DNA of 64,000 bases from CAWJLS01 sp963843755 (lineage in GTDB: Bacteria; Acidobacteriota; Thermoanaerobaculia; Multivoradales; DATKCC01): assembly GCA_963843755.1 (NCBI GenBank), contig CAWJLS010000010.1:370544-434543 (forward strand). The letters run 5' to 3'. The notes under the pieces were generated by a model. That model did not search any database. It saw only the letters and a list, made by a program, of their open reading frames with translations, and was not told the DNA's origin. A program made the position numbers and the translations under genes. Positions 24,421-32,546 of this stretch are shown here, piece after piece. Position 1 is the first letter of the stretch. Each line of letters begins with the position of its first letter.

Positions 24421-25475
24421 CGACCCCTGAGACCACGACCCTGTCGAAGAAGGACTTCCAGAGCGACCAGGAGGTCCGCTGGTGCCCGGGGTGCGGCGAC
24501 TACGCCATCCTGTCGGCGGTCCAGTCGGTCTTCCCGGATCTCGGGCTGCCGAAGGAGCGCTTCGTCGTCATCTCCGGCATCGGCTGCTCGAGCCGCTTCC
24601 CGTACTACATGGACACCTACGGCTTCCACTCGATCCACGGCCGCGCGCCGGCGATCGCCACCGGGCTCAAGACGGCCCGGCCGGACCTCGAGGTGTGGGT
24701 CGCCACCGGCGACGGCGACGCCCTGTCGATCGGCGGCAACCACCTGATCCACGTCCTGCGGCGCAACGTCGGCATCAAGATCTTGATGTTCAACAACCGG
24801 ATCTACGGCCTGACCAAGGGGCAGTACTCGCCGACCAGCGAGCAGGGCAAGCGCACCAAGTCGACCCCGTACGGCTCGATCGACCGGCCGTTCAACCCGC
24901 TCGCCCTCGCCCTGGGCGCCGGCGCCACCTTCGTCGCCCGGAGCGTCGACATCTTCCAGCCCCATCTCAAGTCGGTGCTCAAGCGGGCCGCCGAGCACAA
25001 GGGCTCCGCGTTCATCGAGATCTACCAGAATTGTAATATTTTCAACGATGGTGCCTTCACGTCGACGACCGACAAGGAGGGCCGGGTCGAGCGCACCCTC
25101 TACCTGGAGCACGGGGAGCCGCTGGTCTGGGGCAAGGAGGGCCGCCGCGGCATCGTGCTCGACGGGCTCGAGCCCAAGGTGGTCGACCTGGAGGCCGACG
25201 GCGTCTCCGAGGAGGAGTGCCTGCGCTGGAACGAGACGACGGCGAGCCCGCAACTGGCCTTCCTCGCCTCCCAGATGACGCCGCCCGACTTTCCGACGCC
25301 GATCGGCGTCTTCCGGGCGGTGGAGGAGGCCACCTACGACGAAGGGGTGGTGTCCCAGGTCGAGCGGGAGATCGACCGTTCCGGCCCCGGGCGGCTCGAG
25401 GACCTTCTCTACAGCGGCGACACCTGGACGGTGGAGGCCCCAGGCGATGCGGGCGCCGCGAGCGCCGCGAGATAG
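24417..25475 (+). CDS. korB: 2-oxoacid:ferredoxin oxidoreductase, beta (TPP) subunit
   Basis: A 352-residue TPP-binding subunit: VRWCPGCGDYAIL, GIGCSSRFPYYM, HGRAPAIATGLK, the Mg-TPP motif ATGDGDALSIGGNH and NNRIYGLTKGQYSPTS. The GTG start overlaps korA. Together the two make a complete enzyme for the oxidative or reductive TCA step; substrate 2-oxoglutarate is favoured by family. A short run of AT-rich codons encodes the conserved QNCNIFND motif, unlike the rest of the gene. Confidence 0.92.
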   Translation: MTTPETTTLSKKDFQSDQEVRWCPGCGDYAILSAVQSVFPDLGLPKERFVVISGIGCSSRFPYYMDTYGFHSIHGRAPAIATGLKTARPDLEVWVATGDGDALSIGGNHLIHVLRRNVGIKILMFNNRIYGLTKGQYSPTSEQGKRTKSTPYGSIDRPFNPLALALGAGATFVARSVDIFQPHLKSVLKRAAEHKGSAFIEIYQNCNIFNDGAFTSTTDKEGRVERTLYLEHGEPLVWGKEGRRGIVLDGLEPKVVDLEADGVSEEECLRWNETTASPQLAFLASQMTPPDFPTPIGVFRAVEEATYDEGVVSQVEREIDRSGPGRLEDLLYSGDTWTVEAPGDAGAASAAR

Positions 25476-25496
25476 CGCCGTGCCCGCCGAGCCACC

Positions 25497-25886
25497 ATGC
25501 GCCTGCTGATCTTCGTCGAGGGCGACTCCTGGGACCGCCGCTACCACGCCAGCTCCCTGGCGGCGAGCGCGGCGGCGGCGGGTGACCAGGTCGAGATCGT
25601 CCTGCTCTCCGGGGCGCTGATGGTGTGGGTCGAGGAGCAGTGGAGCCGCCTCGATCCCGATCCACCGCTGACCGCCGAGCGCATCGAGGAGGTCGGCTTC
25701 CCGCCGCTCGAAACCCTCCTGGAGCCGGCGCGGGCGACCGGCGCGCTACGCATCTACGGCTGCAGCGCTTCCGCCCGGCTGCTCGACCTCGACCTCGACC
25801 GGGTGCAGGACCGGGTCGACGCGATCCTCGGCTGGCAGAGCTTCGCCGGCCGGATCGCCAAGGCCGACCGGGTCGTGACCTTCTGA
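25497..25886 (+). CDS. DsrE-like small protein
   Basis: A 129-residue alpha/beta protein starting MRLLIFVEGDSWDRRYHASSLAASAAAAG, with a conserved Cys in IYGCSASARLL at about residue 87. Strand order and the Cys position resemble DsrE/TusD-like proteins, which carry sulfur or act in redox relay. It sits 21 nt after korB and is probably co-transcribed, but no functional link is established. Recognition of the family is by pattern only. Confidence 0.6.
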   Translation: MRLLIFVEGDSWDRRYHASSLAASAAAAGDQVEIVLLSGALMVWVEEQWSRLDPDPPLTAERIEEVGFPPLETLLEPARATGALRIYGCSASARLLDLDLDRVQDRVDAILGWQSFAGRIAKADRVVTF

Positions 25887-25918
25887 AGAGAGACGCTGGC
25901 GGAGAAGAAAGGCTGGGA

Positions 25919-26061
25919 CGGGACCGCCCCCACGGTCCCGCCCCCCGGAAGGAGAGTCGGCCGGCGAGTTGCGGGGCCGGCGCCCGGTCTGGAAGACCCG
26001 GCGTCGGGGCAACTCGTGACCTTCCAGCTCACAATAGAGCCGCTGGCGCCGCGATGCGCCA
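25919..26061 (+). ncRNA. Candidate structured RNA after the kor operon
   Basis: Three stable foldings follow one another in the 346-nt gap. First, an 8-bp hairpin (25919-25940). Second, a nested long hairpin: GGAAGG (25947) pairs with CCTTCC (26020-26025), CGAGTTGC (25965-25972) with GCAACTCG (26009-26016), and an inner GGTCT/AGACC stem closes a GGA loop. Third, a 6-bp hairpin TGGCGC/GCGCCA (26044-26061). There is no U-tract and no match to a known RNA family that I recognise. It could be a terminator cluster, a processed 3'-UTR or an independent small RNA; strand is uncertain. Confidence 0.45.
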
Positions 26062-26232
26062 CCCACGAGGGCGGTTTTCGTTCTCGGTTCACCCACCCCG
26101 AGGGTCGGGACCGGTTTTGGTAAGCTGAGGCTCTTCAGCGATCGCGACTCCATGGAGCCGCGCCCCGGGGCAGCGTGCGCCGTCCTCCCTCGCGCCGCTT
26201 CCGTGCCCCCGATCGAACCGGAGGGCCACCGC

Positions 26233-27633
26233 ATGATCGTCGCCTTCGCCAGCCTGTTCCTCGGCCTTGTCCTCGGTGTGCAGCCGGTCACCGTCACGGT
26301 CACCGACCAGGTCGCCCAGGTGCGACTCGAGCTCGACGGCCGGGAGGTGGGGACCGCCACGGCCCCTTCCTGGACCGTCCCCGTCGACTTCGGATCGATC
26401 CTCTCGCCCCACGAGCTCGAGGCGATCGCCCTCGACCGGAGCGGGACGGAGCTCGCGCGGATCGATCAGCGGGTCAACCTGCCGCGGCCGGCGGCGGAGG
26501 CCGAGGTGGTGATCGAAGGTGGCGACGACGGTCAGGGAGGGGTGGCGAAGGTCACCTGGGACAGCGTCGCGGCGCCGTCGCCGCGGAGCGTCGCCGCGAC
26601 GCTCGACGGCCGGCCTCTGTCCGTCACCGATCCCCACCGGATCGCCCTGCCGCCGTACGAGCCGAAGCAGCTCCACTTCCTGCGGCTGGAGCTCGACTTC
26701 ACCGACACGGTGTCGGCGGTCGCCGAGGCCACCTTCGGCGGCATCTACCAGAACGACACCCGGACCCAGCTCACGGCGCTGCCGGTGGCGCTGGAGAAGG
26801 GCGCACCGAAGAAGCTCGAGGTGGCGGATCTCACGGGCTGGTTCGCGACCGTCGGCGGGGAGCCGCTGAGGCCGGTCGCGGTCGAGACCGGTCCGGCGGA
26901 GGTGGTGTTCGTCCTCGACGGCGCCGCGCAGCGGGAGCTCTGGGCCCTGACCGAGAAGATGAACATCGGCCGCCCGGCCAGGGGAGGGTCGATCGACCGG
27001 CGTCGCGCGCCGTCGCTCCGTGAGGCTCGCGCCGACGACAGCACCGGCGTGGGGCGCCCCAACCTGTCGGCGGCGCGCTACCTGTTGCAGCTCGGCAAGG
27101 AGCAGTACCTCCGCCTGATGTGGCCGGCGCCGCAGCCGGGTGCCGCCGGGGAGAACCGCGCGGCGGTCGAGCTCTTTCCCCGCGCGGAGGACCATCCACC
27201 GGGCGACGGCGGAGTCCTCTGGCTGCTCAGCGAGGCCCGCCAGCCGCCGTTCTCCCTGTCCGACCAGCGGCTCGTCGACGCGCTCGCCGTGGCCGGCATG
27301 ACCTCGACGCTGCGGGCCCGGCGCCGGGCGGTGGTGCTGGTGCTGACCGAGCACCCGGCCGATGCCAGCCGGCTCGCACCCTCGAACGCGCTCCGCTACC
27401 TGGAGCAGATCGGCGTGCCGGTGTTCGTCTGGATCGTCGGCGAGGTCAGCGAGCCGATGCGCCAGGTGTGGGGCGATCACGTCCGGTCGATCAATGCACG
27501 GTACCGGCTGACGGCGGCGGTCGAGGATCTGTCGAAGACGGTCGATCGGCAGCGGATCGTCTGGTTCGAAGGGAGCCACCTGCCCCAGGAGATCGTCGTC
27601 ACCGGCCAGGCCCGGGCGCGGCGGGCGCGATGA
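26233..27633 (+). CDS. VWFA-related secreted protein (acidobacterial type)
   Basis: A 466-residue protein with a short hydrophobic N-terminus (MIVAFASLFLGLVLGVQPV), Ig-like beta segments (about 15-200) and a C-terminal region that resembles a diverged VWA fold (VVFVLDGAAQ, TSTLRARRRAVVLVLTEH, LEQIGVPVFVWIVGE). The metal-ion MIDAS pattern DxSxS is not intact (LDGAA). The family is abundant in Acidobacteriota and has no settled function. The ATG at 26233 follows GGAGGG and matches the start of the signal segment. The next gene overlaps by ATGA. Confidence 0.68.
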   Translation: MIVAFASLFLGLVLGVQPVTVTVTDQVAQVRLELDGREVGTATAPSWTVPVDFGSILSPHELEAIALDRSGTELARIDQRVNLPRPAAEAEVVIEGGDDGQGGVAKVTWDSVAAPSPRSVAATLDGRPLSVTDPHRIALPPYEPKQLHFLRLELDFTDTVSAVAEATFGGIYQNDTRTQLTALPVALEKGAPKKLEVADLTGWFATVGGEPLRPVAVETGPAEVVFVLDGAAQRELWALTEKMNIGRPARGGSIDRRRAPSLREARADDSTGVGRPNLSAARYLLQLGKEQYLRLMWPAPQPGAAGENRAAVELFPRAEDHPPGDGGVLWLLSEARQPPFSLSDQRLVDALAVAGMTSTLRARRRAVVLVLTEHPADASRLAPSNALRYLEQIGVPVFVWIVGEVSEPMRQVWGDHVRSINARYRLTAAVEDLSKTVDRQRIVWFEGSHLPQEIVVTGQARARRAR

Positions 27634-29291
27634 TCCGGCCGCCGGTTTCCCTCCGGCTGACCCTGCTGGTAGGAGTCTTCGCGTTCGCAGGGCTCGGTGG
27701 GCTCGGCGGGCTCGACGGTCTCGACGTGGCGCAGGCCTCCCAGGCGCCACCGGCCGCCGAGGAGCCGCCGCCGGACGAGCCGCCGACGGTCTTGGGAGCG
27801 CCGTCGGCCTTCGACCAGGGCGCGACCGCCGAGCGCCGGATGAAGGTTGCCGCGGGGACGCGTGTTCGCGAGCGGCCCGACCCCGAGTCCGGCGCCCTGG
27901 CGATCGTCGACGCGGCGACCGAGCTACCGGTGGTCGAGCGGCGCGGCGACTGGGCGCAGGTCCGCTACGGCGGCTTCAAAGGCTGGGTCTGGGCCGGCGA
28001 GGGGCCACCCCCTGCCGAGGCTGCCGAGTCCGCCTCCGATGAGAGTAGCGAGGCGGCGGCCGCTCCGAGCACTGCGTCGGGCGCGGCGGCCGCGCCACCG
28101 ACTGCGGCCGACGGCTCCGGTCGGACGGCTCCCGCCGAGGAGGGCGCCGGAGACTTTCGGCCGCCGGCCCCCGGCGCGCGGAGCTACGCCCCCGACCCGC
28201 AGGCGGTGCGGCGGGCCCGCGTACTGCTGGGCGACGGCGCGCGGGAGCTCGACGCCGGACCGTGGCGGCTGCTGACCGACGTCGGCGACGAGCGGCTGCT
28301 CGCCTCGCTCGATCGGCTCGCCACGGAGCTGCCGGCGGCGTACGAGGATCTCTACGGTCTGACGGTCGAGCTCGGAGGGCCCGCCGGCGCCTCCGCCGCG
28401 GCAGGGTCTGAGGGTGAGGGAGCCGCGGGGGCCGTGGGAACCGGGGGCGAGGGGACCGGCGCCGCGCGAGATCCGGACGGAGGTCGGGAGATGATCGTCC
28501 TGTTCTCCCAGGAGGCGGCGTATCGCTCCTTCGTCGACCCGGGCGACCTGGCGAGCCCGGACGGGTTCACGACCAACGGCATCTCGGCCCTCTATCGGGG
28601 CGACATGGAGGACGAGGACCTGCGGGTCCTGTTCGCCCACGAGGCCGTTCATCTGCTCGACTGGCGGGTGATCCGGGACAAGGCCGCGCCGTGGCTCGAG
28701 GAGGGGCTCGCTCAGGCGATGGCGGTGAGTCGCATCGAGCCCTCCGGGACGATCCATCCCGAAGAGCTGGGCGACCAGGCACGGGTGCTTTCCGACACGA
28801 CCGGCCGCGACGGGCGGCGGGAGACGGTGTTTCGGTTCTCGGCCGGCTACGACGCGATCCGTAGCGTGGCGGACGGGCTGCGGCGGGGCGATCTGCCGAC
28901 GCTCGAGGCGCTGGTGGCGAGCAATCGCGCTGCCCTGACCGATCCGGGCGTCCGTCACCTGCGCTACTTCCAGTGCGCGCTCTTCGTCCGCTATCTCGTG
29001 GAGGCCGAGGACGGCCGGTGGCGCAACGGCTTCCGCGCCTACCTGGCGGGGCTCGCCCGTCTCGCCCAGGGTGGCGGCAGCCCGACGGAGACGCTCCCCG
29101 CGGCGCTCGGCACCGACTGGGAGAGCCTGGAGCAGGGCTTCGCCAAGTGGGTCCGTTCGCGGGACCTCCGGCTGGTGGGACCCCGCCGATCTCGGCACCG
29201 GCTGGGAGCCTCTGGAGCCGTCGCTCGGGCGCTGGGTGTGGAGCCGACAGATCGCGCCGCGGATGTGGTGGCGCCGTCCTCCGGCGGGTAA
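27630..29291 (+). CDS. SH3b domain plus HExxH metalloprotease-like protein
   Basis: A 553-residue exported protein. After a signal peptide and a Pro/Glu-rich linker comes a bacterial SH3 domain (about 70-125; AAGTRVRERPDPESG, GDWAQVRYGGFKGWVW), a low-complexity linker, and a gluzincin-like domain with HEAVH at about residue 337 and a downstream Glu in WLEEGLAQ. This is the peptidase-MA/DUF1570 arrangement. SH3b domains often bind cell-wall peptides. The last 35 residues appear altered by an out-of-frame 85-bp duplication. Forms a two-gene unit with the VWFA-related protein. Confidence 0.75.
   Translation: MIRPPVSLRLTLLVGVFAFAGLGGLGGLDGLDVAQASQAPPAAEEPPPDEPPTVLGAPSAFDQGATAERRMKVAAGTRVRERPDPESGALAIVDAATELPVVERRGDWAQVRYGGFKGWVWAGEGPPPAEAAESASDESSEAAAAPSTASGAAAAPPTAADGSGRTAPAEEGAGDFRPPAPGARSYAPDPQAVRRARVLLGDGARELDAGPWRLLTDVGDERLLASLDRLATELPAAYEDLYGLTVELGGPAGASAAAGSEGEGAAGAVGTGGEGTGAARDPDGGREMIVLFSQEAAYRSFVDPGDLASPDGFTTNGISALYRGDMEDEDLRVLFAHEAVHLLDWRVIRDKAAPWLEEGLAQAMAVSRIEPSGTIHPEELGDQARVLSDTTGRDGRRETVFRFSAGYDAIRSVADGLRRGDLPTLEALVASNRAALTDPGVRHLRYFQCALFVRYLVEAEDGRWRNGFRAYLAGLARLAQGGGSPTETLPAALGTDWESLEQGFAKWVRSRDLRLVGPRRSRHRLGASGAVARALGVEPTDRAADVVAPSSGG
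27691..27726. repeat. 9-nt tandem tract in a signal-peptide region
   Basis: Four units (GGCTCGGTG, GGCTCGGCG, GGCTCGACG, GTCTCGACG) encode the Gly-Leu-rich end of the signal peptide of the SH3b/HExxH protein. Confidence 0.8.
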
Positions 29292-29303
29292 CATCGGCCT
29301 GCC

Positions 29304-30599
29304 ATGCCGTTCACCGACCAGGACTGCCGCCGTTGCCGGGGTGATTTCCCGGCCCTTCGCCGTACGCTCTCGCGCCGTGGGGAGGAGCGCCCGCTGGTGT
29401 TCCTCGACGGTCCGGCCGGGACCCAGGTGCCGACCCGGGTCATCGACGCGATCGGCGACTACTACCGCACCTCGAACGCCAACATCCACGGCGGGTTCGT
29501 CACCTCGGTCGAGACCGACCGCCTGCTCCACGACACTCGTGAGGCGGTGGCCGCCTTCCTCGGCGCCGCCGACGGCCGGACGATCTCGTTCGGCGCCAAC
29601 ATGACCAGCCTCGCCTTCGCCCTGGCCCACGCCCTGGTCCGCACCTGGGAGGAGGGGGACGAGGTGGTGATCACCGCCCTCGACCACGAGGCCAACCGTG
29701 GGCCGTGGTTGATGCTCCGCGAGCGGGGGATCGTCGTCCGCGAGGCCGGCGTCACGGCCGGCGGCACCCTCGACCTGGACGACCTGGAGCGCCAGATCGG
29801 TCCGCGCACCCGGCTGGTCGCGGTCGGCTGGGCGTCGAACGCCCTGGGGACGGTCAACGACGTCGAGCGCATCCGCGACCTGGCGCGCGAGCGCTCCGGC
29901 GGGCGGGCGCGGCTGCTGGTCGATGCGGTGCACTACGCGCCCCATTTCCCGATCGACGTCGCCGCCCTCGATCCGGACGTCCTGCTCTGCTCGGCCTACA
30001 AGTTCTACGGCCCGCACGTCGGCCTGCTCTACTGCCGGCCCGGGCTGCTCGACGAGCTGCCGACCGACAAGCTGATCCCCCAGGAGGACGCGGCGCCCTA
30101 CCGGATCGAGACCGGCACGCTCAACCACGCGGCGATCGCCGGAGTGCGGGCGGCGATCGACTACATCGCCTCGTGGGGCGAAGGGGAGAGCCTCCGTGCG
30201 CGCCTCGTGTCTGCGATGGAGAAGATCGCCGCCTACGAGCACTCGCTGGCGCTGCGCTACTGGCGCCAGGTGCGGGAGATCCCCGGCGTGACGGTGCGTG
30301 GCCCCGGGGTCGACGCGCCGGACGGGGCGGCCGGCCGGCGGGCGCCGACGGTCTCGATCACGGTCGAGGGGACGACGCCCTCGGCGCTGGCCGCGGAGCT
30401 GGGCGCGCGCGGGATCTGCGTCTGGGACGGGGACTTCTACGCCGTCCGGCTGATCGAGGTGCTCGGCCTGGCCGAACGCGGCGGCGTCCTGCGCACCGGC
30501 GTCTCCATGTACAACACCGCCGACGAGATCGATCGCCTGGTCCAGGCCCTCCGGGAGCTCTCGCCCCACGCCGGTCAGGTGGCAGGGGCCTCCGCTTGA
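29304..30599 (+). CDS. Class V aminotransferase, cysteine-desulfurase-like (VC1184 type)
   Basis: A 431-residue PLP enzyme. It opens with FLDGPAGTQVP and NANIHGG, and carries the PLP Lys in LLCSAYKFYGPHVG, preceded by VDAVHYAPHFPIDV. It fits the SufS-related family that lacks the mobile-loop Cys of true desulfurases: the corresponding C-terminal segment reads GICVWDGDFYAVRL with no RxxxxC motif. Its substrate is unknown. A TAACAT element lies 9 nt before the ATG, so the leader is very short. The next gene begins inside its stop (TTGA). Confidence 0.78.
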   Translation: MPFTDQDCRRCRGDFPALRRTLSRRGEERPLVFLDGPAGTQVPTRVIDAIGDYYRTSNANIHGGFVTSVETDRLLHDTREAVAAFLGAADGRTISFGANMTSLAFALAHALVRTWEEGDEVVITALDHEANRGPWLMLRERGIVVREAGVTAGGTLDLDDLERQIGPRTRLVAVGWASNALGTVNDVERIRDLARERSGGRARLLVDAVHYAPHFPIDVAALDPDVLLCSAYKFYGPHVGLLYCRPGLLDELPTDKLIPQEDAAPYRIETGTLNHAAIAGVRAAIDYIASWGEGESLRARLVSAMEKIAAYEHSLALRYWRQVREIPGVTVRGPGVDAPDGAAGRRAPTVSITVEGTTPSALAAELGARGICVWDGDFYAVRLIEVLGLAERGGVLRTGVSMYNTADEIDRLVQALRELSPHAGQVAGASA

Positions 30600-31669
30600 G
30601 CGGCGCCCCGGCCGACGAGGCTGTCCCCGTCTCGCTCCGGGCGCTGTTCATCGGCTTCGGCCGCGTCGCCCGCACCCTGACCGAGATCCTGGCCCGGCGC
30701 GAGGAGATCCCGGGGCTGGCCGGCGCGCCGCCGATCGAGATCATCGGCATCACCACCGGCAGGAGCGGCGCCCTGGTCGACCCGGAAGGGCTCGACCCGC
30801 AGCGGGTGCTCGAGGAGGTGCGGCGCCACGGCCGGCTGACCACGGCCCATCCGGCGGCGGCGGCGATCGACAGCGCCACCGCCGCCCGGGTGCTCGACTA
30901 CGACGTGCTGGTGGAGATGTCGCCGCTGTCGGTCGCCGGGCGGGGCGAGCCGGCGCTCTCCTACGTCCGCACGGCGCTCGAACGGGGCCGCCACGTGGTC
31001 TCGGCCAACAAAGGTCCGGTCGCCTGGGGTTACCGGGAGCTGTCGCGGCTCGCGGCCGCCCGCGGGGTGTCGTTCCTCTTCGAGTCGACGGTGATGGACG
31101 GCGCCCCGGTCTTCGGGCTGGTCGAGCGCTGCCTGCCCGGGGCGTCGGTGGAGCGGGTGGAAGGAGTGCTGAGCTCGACCACCAACGTGATCCTGTCGGC
31201 GATGGAGGGCGGGTGCGGCTTCGATGAGGCGCTCGAACGGGCTCGTGAGGCGGGGGTCGTCGAAGCCGACCCGGAGGACGATTTGGCCGGTTGGGATGCG
31301 GCGGTCAAGCTGGCCTGCCTGGCGAACGTGCTGATGGGGGCGGAGCTGGCGCCGGAGGACGTGGTGCGGACCGACGTGCGGGAGATCGCGCCCGAGCGCC
31401 TGGCCGAAGTGGCCGCTCGTACAGGGGCTGCCGCGGCCCGGATCAAGCTCGTCGCCCGCGCGGTGCGCGCCGGCTCGGGCGTCGCTGCCGGCGTCGAGGC
31501 GGAGGAGGTCCCGCTCACCGACCCCCTCGCCCAGGTCGCGGGCACCGGCTCGGCGCTGCGCCTGGTGACCGACCTGCCGGGGCGGCTGGTGCTGGTCGAG
31601 GAGGAGCCGGACCTCCAGACCACCGCCTACGGCGTGCTGGCCGACCTGCTCCGGCTCCCGTTGCCCTGA
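30596..31669 (+). CDS. hom: Homoserine dehydrogenase
   Basis: A 357-residue enzyme that reduces aspartate semialdehyde to homoserine with NAD(P)H. The Rossmann start (LRALFIGFGRVARTL), the signature region HVVSANKGPVAWGYRE, FESTVMDGAPVFGL, the SSTTNVIL segment and the catalytic-region ADPEDDLAGWDAAVKLA are visible. The C-terminal ACT domain of longer forms is absent. It begins at TTG overlapping the aminotransferase stop, with AGGGG upstream. Confidence 0.88.
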   Translation: MSGAPADEAVPVSLRALFIGFGRVARTLTEILARREEIPGLAGAPPIEIIGITTGRSGALVDPEGLDPQRVLEEVRRHGRLTTAHPAAAAIDSATAARVLDYDVLVEMSPLSVAGRGEPALSYVRTALERGRHVVSANKGPVAWGYRELSRLAAARGVSFLFESTVMDGAPVFGLVERCLPGASVERVEGVLSSTTNVILSAMEGGCGFDEALERAREAGVVEADPEDDLAGWDAAVKLACLANVLMGAELAPEDVVRTDVREIAPERLAEVAARTGAAAARIKLVARAVRAGSGVAAGVEAEEVPLTDPLAQVAGTGSALRLVTDLPGRLVLVEEEPDLQTTAYGVLADLLRLPLP

Positions 31670-31691
31670 GCCGGAGCAGGTGGCGACCCGG

Positions 31692-32546
31692 TCAGTCGAG
31701 CACCGAGATCGACACCACCACGATCAATCCCTGGCGCGCCCCCGCCGTCGCCGCCTTGCCCACCACCGCCTTCTGCCCGACATGGGCCTCGAGGTCGGTG
31801 ACCAGCCGCGACAAGCTCTCCAGGTCCTTCGGCGACTCGCCACTCTCGGACGGCGGGCCCGAGGTCCGGGCGTCGAACTGGAACCCGTCGAGCCGGACGG
31901 AGCCGGCGGTGCCGTTCTCGCCGCCGATCACCTCCGCTCGGTTGAATCCCAGGCGGTACGGCATGGCGGGACGATCGCCGGACGCGGGGAGTGTGCCGGT
32001 CACCTGTCCCGAGCCGCCGTCCAGGACCCGCAGCGCCAGGGTGTCGACGAGCTCCACGCCCCGGTAGCCGAAGATCTCTCGCAGTTGCCGGGCGACCGGC
32101 TGGAGATCGTCGGGCACCCCGCCGGCCAGCTCGTCGGTCTTCGACGCGTCGAGCACGTAGGCGAGCACCTGGATGCTCTTGGTCGGCGCCTGCGGCCGGT
32201 CGAGCTCGACAGCGGCGGCGCGGGCGGCCTCGACGGCGCTTTTGCTGCCGTGGATGGTGACCAGGTGGAGGTCGGGGTGGGCGAGGGCATGGACGCCGAA
32301 GACCCGGATCACGTCGGCGACGCTGTGTGGGTCGGCGTGGTCGAGGTGGACGATCGCCTGGGCGCGATAGGCCGGGTCCGCAGGCTCTGGATCGGCCGCA
32401 GGCACCGGGGCCTGCTCCGCGCCCGACGTTGCGCCCGGCTCGGGGTCCTGCGCGCGGCCGGCGGCCGGCGCGGCGTGGATGGTGACGAAGAGCACCGCCA
32501 CGAGGGCGGCGACGAAGAGACGACGAAGGTCAAACCGCTGCGTCAT
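31692..32546 (-). CDS. Exported protein with secretin-N-like domain, ECF-cluster effector
   Basis: A 284-residue protein with a signal peptide (LFVAALVAVLFVTIHAAPAAG) and one domain similar to the short secretin/NolW fold (AIVHLDHADPHSVADVIRVFG, VTIHGSKSAVEAARAAAVELD). A second alpha/beta region follows. There is no secretin pore domain. An ideal AAGGAGGT site precedes the ATG at 32546, which lies inside the 3' end of the anti-sigma gene (17-nt overlap). As third gene of the sigma/anti-sigma operon it is probably the output or sensor of that system (inference). Confidence 0.68.
   Translation of the reverse strand: MTQRFDLRRLFVAALVAVLFVTIHAAPAAGRAQDPEPGATSGAEQAPVPAADPEPADPAYRAQAIVHLDHADPHSVADVIRVFGVHALAHPDLHLVTIHGSKSAVEAARAAAVELDRPQAPTKSIQVLAYVLDASKTDELAGGVPDDLQPVARQLREIFGYRGVELVDTLALRVLDGGSGQVTGTLPASGDRPAMPYRLGFNRAEVIGGENGTAGSVRLDGFQFDARTSGPPSESGESPKDLESLSRLVTDLEAHVGQKAVVGKAATAGARQGLIVVVSISVLD

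Noticed and set aside
25919..26061. 6S RNA, SRP RNA, RNase P RNA or a known riboswitch
   Set aside because: Checked by eye for the characteristic conserved words of each (for example the GGAAG SRP loop context and RNase P core); none is present in the right arrangement.
27924..30569. Very long open frame on the minus strand opposite the SH3b protein and aminotransferase genes
   Set aside because: It is an antisense shadow of high-GC genes with codon bias. It has Arg/Gly/Pro/His-rich composition and no domain, while the plus-strand products are recognisable families.
29304..30599. True SufS/CsdA cysteine desulfurase
   Set aside because: The catalytic mobile-loop Cys motif is absent and the sequence fits the VC1184-type relatives.
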